From Marinomonas sp. MED121 (lineage in GTDB: Bacteria > Pseudomonadota > Gammaproteobacteria > Pseudomonadales > Marinomonadaceae): a stretch of 64,000 nt of DNA. The stretch spans positions 270,318 through 334,317 of the forward strand of contig NZ_CH672430.1 in assembly GCF_000153025.1 (NCBI RefSeq). The letters run 5' to 3'. The translations under genes and the position numbers were made by a program. This document shows, piece by piece, positions 59,198-64,000 of the stretch (the first letter of the stretch is position 1; each line of letters opens with the position of its first letter). Below the pieces are notes generated by a model. The model saw nothing but the letters and a program-made list of their open reading frames with translations. It made no database searches and was not told the origin of the DNA.

Positions 59198-60058
59198 CTA
59201 TGACTGCATTTGCAAGGCGATCTGATACAAGTAATTCTTTTTTAGACCGGTAATTTTAGCCGCTAGTTGTGAAGCCTGCTTCAAGGATAAGTCTTGCAAT
59301 AGTATCTCAAGAATACGTTTCGCTTCTTGATCATTATCATCAGCGTCAGTTTCTTCACGATAATCAAGCATCACGACAAACTCACCACGCACTTGATTAG
59401 AGTCCTCTTCAAAACGCTGTAAAATATAAGAAGGCTTTCCTTTTAAGAAAGTTTCAAAGGTTTTAGTTAATTCACGGGCCAATACAATCTCTACATCATC
59501 TTCAAAGACGTCCATTAGATCGGAAATAGAATCTTTGATTCGATGAGTCGACTCATAAAATACCGTTGTGCCAGCTTGTTGCTTCCAGCTTGCCATCACC
59601 TCTTTACGGGATTTGGATTTAGCCGGTAAGAAACCTTGGAAAAAGAATTTATCTGTGGGTAATCCAGAAGCACATAAGGCTGTAATAATGGCAGAAGGGC
59701 CAGGAACAGGCGAAACCTGATAACCTAGATCCCTTAGATAACTCACCACATGATAGCCTGGATCAGAGATTAAAGGTGTACCTGCATCTGAAACCAAGGC
59801 CACATCTTCCCCGTCGTCTAGCAACTTGGCAATATATTGAGCGCGGTCTTTTTCATTATGATCATGTAAAGAGAACAAGCGCGCTTCGATATTAAAATAA
59901 TTCAATAATTTTTTAGTATGACGAGTATCTTCAGCCGCAATAAAACTGGCTTTTTCTAGGGTATCTTTCGCCCTCTTACTCAGGTCATCCAAATTTCCAA
60001 TTGGCGTTGCGACAATATACAAGGTGCCACTAACATCCGTAGAACTATGTGGTAACAT
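59198..60058 (-). CDS. rsmI: 16S rRNA 2'-O-ribose C1402 methyltransferase
   Basis: Methylates C1402 of 16S rRNA with RsmH, using the tetrapyrrole-methylase fold. 286 residues from the ATG at 60058, matching E. coli (286); the frame opens at 60097 but AGAGA before 60058 and family length favour the shorter form. Motifs: GTLYIVATPIGNLDDLS, AAEDTRHTKKLLNYF, LFSLHDHNE, LVSDAGTPLISDPGYH, VPGPSAIITALCASGLP and FYESTHR. Divergent from lpoA with 30 bp between starts. Confidence 0.97.
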   Translation of the reverse strand: MLPHSSTDVSGTLYIVATPIGNLDDLSKRAKDTLEKASFIAAEDTRHTKKLLNYFNIEARLFSLHDHNEKDRAQYIAKLLDDGEDVALVSDAGTPLISDPGYHVVSYLRDLGYQVSPVPGPSAIITALCASGLPTDKFFFQGFLPAKSKSRKEVMASWKQQAGTTVFYESTHRIKDSISDLMDVFEDDVEIVLARELTKTFETFLKGKPSYILQRFEEDSNQVRGEFVVMLDYREETDADDNDQEAKRILEILLQDLSLKQASQLAAKITGLKKNYLYQIALQMQS

Positions 60059-60088
60059 ACGGTCTCTTTCTCTTTGATTTTTAAGCAT

Positions 60089-61981
60089 ATGAGTCATTTT
60101 AACTGGCGTATAATAACATTATCTTTATGTTCTGCACTCTTAGTGGCCTGTGGTTCAGAAAAAACAACACAACAGGTTCAGATACAAATAATTGAGCAGC
60201 CTGTTCCTGAAAAAACTGCCCAAGCAGATACAATACCTAGGGATGACTTTGAAAAGCTTATTTGGCAAGCAGAAAATGCAGCAACCTATGAAGACGCCTC
60301 TTATTATTACCTAGCTGCCGCCCAGTTAAAGTTTGACGCTGACAAAAGCGCCATTGCCCTATCAATATTAGAAAACAACCTCATCCCGTTTAGCAGTGAA
60401 AATCAACTTAGCGCCTACTTATTGACAGCTAAAATTTACACCGAACTCGAACAACCTCTTTATGCACTAAGTGCGCTATTTAAAGCAAAGAGACTCGATG
60501 CAGCTAAACAAAAAGAGAATCAATATAAATTAGGCTTATACAGAGCAAGTGCACTAGAGGTATTACAAAATTGGCCCAGCGTTGTCCGAGAAAGAGTCAA
60601 ACTCTCGTCTCTATTGCCGCTAAATGAGCAAGCATTAAACCACCAAGCCATTTGGCAAGCGACGCAAAATCTAACTGACTCTGAAGTTACATTGCTAAAC
60701 TACAGCCAGAATCAGACATTAAAAGGCTGGTTAGAGATCTCTTCAATTTTAAGGTCTAAAACAGACACTTTGAGTATGCAGTTAACCGCATTTAATCAAT
60801 GGCAAAGTTTAAACCCACAACACCCAGCCGCACAGACACCACCAGAAGACTTCGTAGTTATCGCAGAACTAAATCAAACAAGGCTAAATAAAATTGCCAT
60901 TATTTTACCTATGACAGGCAAGCTAAGCTTGGCTTCTCGCGCCATTATTGATGGTTTCTTAGCGGCCTACTATCAAGTAATAAACGAAAGTAATAGTGAA
61001 CTTATTTTCATTAATAGTGCGGATTATGAGGATATTGGACTTGCATTAAGCGAAGCAGAAAGACAAGGGGCTGATGTGATTGTTGGGCCTTTAGCAAAAA
61101 GTTCGGTTGCACAGCTAAGTCGTTATACCCTAAATACTCCGGTGATCGCTCTCAATCAGCTTGAAACCTCCTCTAAGCATGACAACCTTCACTATTTTTC
61201 ATTAACCAGTGCTGACGACATAGCGGAATTAATTTCCTTTGCCAAACAAGAAGGTGCTAACAATGCAGGCATTCTTTCACTCACAGCACCTTGGGCATTA
61301 CGTCAAGCGGATGAATTTAAGCAAATAGGCGAACAAGAACAAATTAATATTGTGAGCAATATCGAATTTAACAATCAACCTAAAGAAAGAGAAACCGCAA
61401 TTAAAGCGCTTTTATTGATCAATGAAAGTCAGCAAAGAAGAAAAGTGCTTGAGCGTGCTTTAGGCCAGAAAGTTCATAGTATTGATAGACCAAGACAAGA
61501 TTTAGACTATCTCTATTTTGTTGGCCATATTGCCGATGCTAAGCAAATCAGACCGTCATTGGATTATTATTATGCTAATAATCGCAATATCCCTATTTTA
61601 GCCAGTCACTCGATTAACAATAAGACACCAGATAAAAGCACGAAAAAAGAAGATATTGACCGTATTTTATTTGCAGAAGTACCTGCTTTGACAAAGCCAA
61701 CCCCATTATTAAGCCAAGCCTCTAAAAAGGTGAGCAAGAATATTCTTAAACGCCTTCAGGCAATGGGCGCTGATGCCTACCTACTAGCGAACCGTTACTG
61801 GGTATTTCATAAACTCCCCCATGCAAAAATTTCGGCAAGTACAGGGGTTATCACACTTGATGAGCTAGGCATTTTTAGAAAGAGACCAGATTTAGTTATG
61901 TATCGCTCAGGAAGATTGATCAATGCTAAAAATAAGGACATTTTTACGGCAACTGACTCAGAAAAAGCAATCATTCAATAA
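60089..61981 (+). CDS. lpoA: LpoA: outer-membrane lipoprotein activator of PBP1a
   Basis: 630-residue lipoprotein; the lipobox is LVAC with Cys21 (IITLSLCSALLVAC). An N-terminal TPR-like helical domain (about 55-250) precedes a periplasmic-binding-protein-like domain (IAIILPMTGKLSLASRAIIDGFLAAYY, ADVIVGPLAKSSVAQL). It activates PBP1a from the outer membrane. The ATG at 60089 is preferred over the in-frame TTG at 60074; SD is weak. The rsmI/lpoA-yraN-diaA order is the standard gammaproteobacterial one. Confidence 0.93.
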   Translation: MSHFNWRIITLSLCSALLVACGSEKTTQQVQIQIIEQPVPEKTAQADTIPRDDFEKLIWQAENAATYEDASYYYLAAAQLKFDADKSAIALSILENNLIPFSSENQLSAYLLTAKIYTELEQPLYALSALFKAKRLDAAKQKENQYKLGLYRASALEVLQNWPSVVRERVKLSSLLPLNEQALNHQAIWQATQNLTDSEVTLLNYSQNQTLKGWLEISSILRSKTDTLSMQLTAFNQWQSLNPQHPAAQTPPEDFVVIAELNQTRLNKIAIILPMTGKLSLASRAIIDGFLAAYYQVINESNSELIFINSADYEDIGLALSEAERQGADVIVGPLAKSSVAQLSRYTLNTPVIALNQLETSSKHDNLHYFSLTSADDIAELISFAKQEGANNAGILSLTAPWALRQADEFKQIGEQEQINIVSNIEFNNQPKERETAIKALLLINESQQRRKVLERALGQKVHSIDRPRQDLDYLYFVGHIADAKQIRPSLDYYYANNRNIPILASHSINNKTPDKSTKKEDIDRILFAEVPALTKPTPLLSQASKKVSKNILKRLQAMGADAYLLANRYWVFHKLPHAKISASTGVITLDELGIFRKRPDLVMYRSGRLINAKNKDIFTATDSEKAIIQ

Positions 61982-62315
61982 AGGGCAATTAGCAGAAGAA
62001 GCTGCGAAGGTGTTTTTACTGTCACAGAAGCTTTCTATGATAGAACAAAACTTCATTTGTAAACTGGGTGAAATAGACCTAATTTGCCTCGACAATGGAG
62101 TAATTGTTTTTGTTGAAGTAAGATACCGACAAGATAATAGCCGAGGAAGTGCTGCACAAAGCATCCACCTTGGAAAACAAAAAAAAGTGATTAAAGCAGC
62201 GCAATATTGGCTGTTAATCAACCATAAACAAGATACTCCAATTCGTTTTGATGCTGTTCTTTTTGATCAGGTCATCGATAACGAGCATCTTACCTGGCTA
62301 AAAAGTGCATTTTAA
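61923..62315 (+). CDS. yraN: YraN-family (UPF0102) endonuclease-like protein
   Basis: 130 residues with the nuclease-fold motif GEIDLICLDNGVIVFVEVRYRQ and GSAAQSIHLGKQKKVIKAAQYWL, the UPF0102 signature. Function unproven. The ATG at 61923 lies within lpoA, overlapping its end by 59 bp; the leader before KGQLAEEAAK matches family length. Confidence 0.93.
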   Translation: MLKIRTFLRQLTQKKQSFNKGQLAEEAAKVFLLSQKLSMIEQNFICKLGEIDLICLDNGVIVFVEVRYRQDNSRGSAAQSIHLGKQKKVIKAAQYWLLINHKQDTPIRFDAVLFDQVIDNEHLTWLKSAF

Positions 62316-62319
62316 CTGT

Positions 62320-62913
62320 ATGGATTTTCAAGAAGCAATATATACTCAATTCGCGCATAGCTTTGAAGCACAACAGAGCGCGTTTGAATCTTTACCGCCC
62401 TTTATAGAGCATGCTGCCAAAGTTATGTTTGCAAGCATTGCAGAAGGCAACAAGATCATTTGCTGCGGTAATGGTACTGGCTCTCACCTTGCCCACTATT
62501 TCAACACCTTAATGCTAGATAAAATGGAAAGAGAAAGACCAGGACTTCCATCAATCACATTAAGTGGCGAAGCTGCTGCATTATTATCTATCTCTCATAA
62601 TGATAGCTACCATGATGTTTTTTCAAAGCAATTAACTGCAATTGGCAACCCAGGTGATGTCTTATTTATTGTTGCCAACAAAGGTAATACATCCCCTATC
62701 ATTCAGGCGATACAAGCCGCTCACCAAAGAAAGATGTCAATTGTTGCCTTAACCAGCCCAGAAGCTAAAAACATATCAGCCCTCACCTCGACTGATGATA
62801 CAGAAATTAAAATCAACCTACTCGGTACCGCTAGGGTGCATGAATGTCAGGTGTTAGTCATACATACTCTGATCGATTTAATTGAACGTCAGCTATTTGG
62901 ATATGAAGATTAA
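62320..62913 (+). CDS. diaA: DiaA-like SIS-domain regulator of DnaA
   Basis: 197 residues (E. coli DiaA 196). SIS domain with CCGNGTGSHLAHYFNTLMLDKMERERPGLPSITL and FIVANKGNTSPIIQAIQAA. DiaA tetramers promote DnaA assembly on oriC. The ATG at 62320 comes five bases after the yraN stop; a GTG at 62305 is the alternative. Some SIS proteins of this type are GmhA-like isomerases; context favours DiaA. Confidence 0.93.
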   Translation: MDFQEAIYTQFAHSFEAQQSAFESLPPFIEHAAKVMFASIAEGNKIICCGNGTGSHLAHYFNTLMLDKMERERPGLPSITLSGEAAALLSISHNDSYHDVFSKQLTAIGNPGDVLFIVANKGNTSPIIQAIQAAHQRKMSIVALTSPEAKNISALTSTDDTEIKINLLGTARVHECQVLVIHTLIDLIERQLFGYED

Positions 62914-62937
62914 AAAAGGCGCTTAAAGCGCCTTTTT
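62913..62937. terminator. Bidirectional terminator between diaA and sspB
   Basis: AAAAAGGCGCT (62913-62923) and AGCGCCTTTTT (62927-62937) with a three-base loop. It starts on the last base of the diaA stop codon. Confidence 0.9.
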
Positions 62938-62979
62938 ATTAACTCTAAAGTCTATCTACTAGCCATAAATTCAAATGGA

Positions 62980-63378
62980 CTACTTCACGACTCTCAAGGT
63001 AAACCCTTTTTTATCAGCTTGAGGTTCAGGCTCTTTCGTTGGTGATGGATCTGTAGGTTCATCAGGAAACTCTTCATCGGGAAAGAATAAACCATCACCA
63101 TTTTCTTTTGCATAAACAGCAAGCGTTGCTTTAATCGGCACATAAACCTGCATAGGTTTGCCGCTAAAGCGCGCCTCAAAAGACACAGCCTCTTGATCCA
63201 TAATCAAATGCCTAACGGCTGACATACTTACATTTAATACGATTTGACCATCTTGTATAAACTCAGTTGGCACAACCACATCAGGTAATTCAGCATTCAC
63301 CAAAAGGTATGGGGTCATATCATTGTCGACAACCCATTCATAGGCAGCCTTTAATAAGTAAGATCTTTTTGGGATCAT
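62980..63378 (-). CDS. sspB: ClpXP specificity-enhancing factor SspB
   Basis: 132-residue adaptor that hands ssrA-tagged proteins to ClpXP. N-terminal substrate domain RSYLLKAAYEWVVDNDMTPYLLVNA and NVSMSAVRHL-type core, SFEARFSGKPMQVYVPI; an acidic/proline linker; and the C-terminal ClpX-binding tail KKGFTLRVVK. It follows sspA, with a terminator-like hairpin between them. Confidence 0.96.
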   Translation of the reverse strand: MIPKRSYLLKAAYEWVVDNDMTPYLLVNAELPDVVVPTEFIQDGQIVLNVSMSAVRHLIMDQEAVSFEARFSGKPMQVYVPIKATLAVYAKENGDGLFFPDEEFPDEPTDPSPTKEPEPQADKKGFTLRVVK

Positions 63379-63423
63379 CAGCTCACTCTCTTTTTCAATT
63401 TCTACTTTGTCTCTTATATAAAC

Positions 63424-63452
63424 AAATAAAGGGGCGTAAGGCCCCTTTATTT
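63424..63452 (-). terminator. Hairpin between sspA and sspB
   Basis: AAATAAAGGGGC (63424-63435) pairs perfectly with GCCCCTTTATTT (63441-63452) around a 5-base loop, 18 bp after the sspA stop and 45 bp before sspB. On the minus strand the trailing TTTATTTGTTTA is T-rich. It would set sspB expression below sspA. Confidence 0.7.
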
Positions 63453-63470
63453 ATTAACTAACCAAAAGGA

Positions 63471-64000
63471 TTAGTCTAAACGCATTTCTTGCTCTGCTTC
63501 AGAAAGGCTTTCTTTAAATGACTCACGATCAAAAATAAGATCCATGTAATCAAACAAAGGCTGTGCCTGTTCTTTCGAGATATCAACACCAAGAATAGGT
63601 AAACGCCATAAAATAGGAGCTAAACAGCAATCTACAATCGTAAATTCATCGCTCATGAAATAAGGCTTTTCTTGGAAAATTGGTGCAACATTAATTAGGC
63701 TTTCGCGTAATTCTTTTTGTGCAGTTTCAATTTCAGCTTGATCTTTACTTGTTAGAATAAGATCTGCCAGTGCCGCCCAATCCCTTTGAATACGATACAT
63801 GTACAAACGGCTTTCGGCGCGAGCAACAGGGTATACCGGAAGCAGAGGTGGATGAGGGAAACGCTCATCCAAATACTCCATCATGACATTTGGCTCATAC
63901 AAGACAAGGTCACGGTCAACCAATGCAGGCAATTCATTATATGGGTTCACATCAGCCAACTCATCTGGCTTATTAAATGGATCCACATCAATGATATCAA
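63471..64000 (-). CDS. sspA: Stringent starvation protein A (5' end off the window)
   Basis: RNA-polymerase-associated GST-fold protein. The visible 176 C-terminal residues include [39 protein letters not shown] GST N-terminal end, followed by the helical C-domain ([19 protein letters not shown]). The frame is open to the window edge; the N-terminal part lies beyond 64000. Followed by sspB, the canonical partner. Confidence 0.95.
   Translation of the reverse strand, partial: DIIDVDPFNKPDELADVNPYNELPALVDRDLVLYEPNVMMEYLDERFPHPPLLPVYPVARAESRLYMYRIQRDWAALADLILTSKDQAEIETAQKELRESLINVAPIFQEKPYFMSDEFTIVDCCLAPILWRLPILGVDISKEQAQPLFDYMDLIFDRESFKESLSEAEQEMRLD

Overview
The window is a compact, moderately AT-rich chromosomal segment of a Gram-negative gammaproteobacterium. 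Most genes are housekeeping or envelope functions in arrangements typical of marine Oceanospirillales. The mix of leucine dehydrogenase beside aceEF, a pil-coaE-yacG cluster, rsmI/lpoA-yraN-diaA and sspA-sspB fits a Marinomonas-like organism; the genus is an inference and was not tested. There are no rRNA or tRNA genes, CRISPR arrays, insertion sequences or prophage genes that I can recognise.

Layout. 1-7017 (minus strand): pyruvate dehydrogenase E2 (cut by the window edge) and E1, leucine dehydrogenase, and an AmpE-like membrane protein. 7252-11437 (plus): nadC-ackA-pta, linking NAD synthesis and the acetate switch. 11807-15926 (plus): a minimal type IV pilus/type II secretion-like set (pilin, short ATPase, short GspF-like protein, prepilin peptidase) running into coaE and yacG. 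15949-20157: two paralogous signalling modules (response regulator with TPRs plus small HATPase protein) that face each other tail to tail. 20265-22123 (minus): BenE-family transporter and FCD-type GntR regulator, with a GntR-like palindrome upstream. 22362-26479 (plus): HDOD protein, EamA transporter, OmpR/EnvZ-like two-component system.

26415-38095 (mostly minus): possible small lipoprotein, beta-barrel protein, dapA preceded by a 27-codon ORF and a terminator-like hairpin, glutaredoxin-like protein, metallo-beta-lactamase-fold protein, htpG with a sigma-32-like promoter, O-methyltransferase, DUF599 protein, pyrC, a DeaD-type RNA helicase and an AI-2E-family transporter. 38132-45229: sbcB, a SEC-C protein, a membrane/GNAT-like fusion, an aldo-keto reductase, TolC and gltX. 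45292-47178: chemotaxis receptor, followed upstream by about 700 bp without a recognisable gene. 47884-51827: a purine-degradation operon (allantoicase, ureidoglycolate lyase, PuuD-type urate oxidase) divergent from an RpiR-family regulator. 51897-64000: aroA, a proline-rich membrane-anchored protein, thiC with a TPP riboswitch, a GGDEF-EAL protein, rsmI, lpoA, yraN, diaA, sspB and partial sspA.

The items most worth a second look are the leader ORF/attenuator arrangement ahead of dapA, the mirrored REC-TPR/HATPase modules in which one partner has lost its candidate phospho-accepting histidine, the stripped-down pilus ATPase, and the membrane/GNAT-like fusion. All coordinates of hairpins and motifs were read by eye; no folding, alignment or database search was run.
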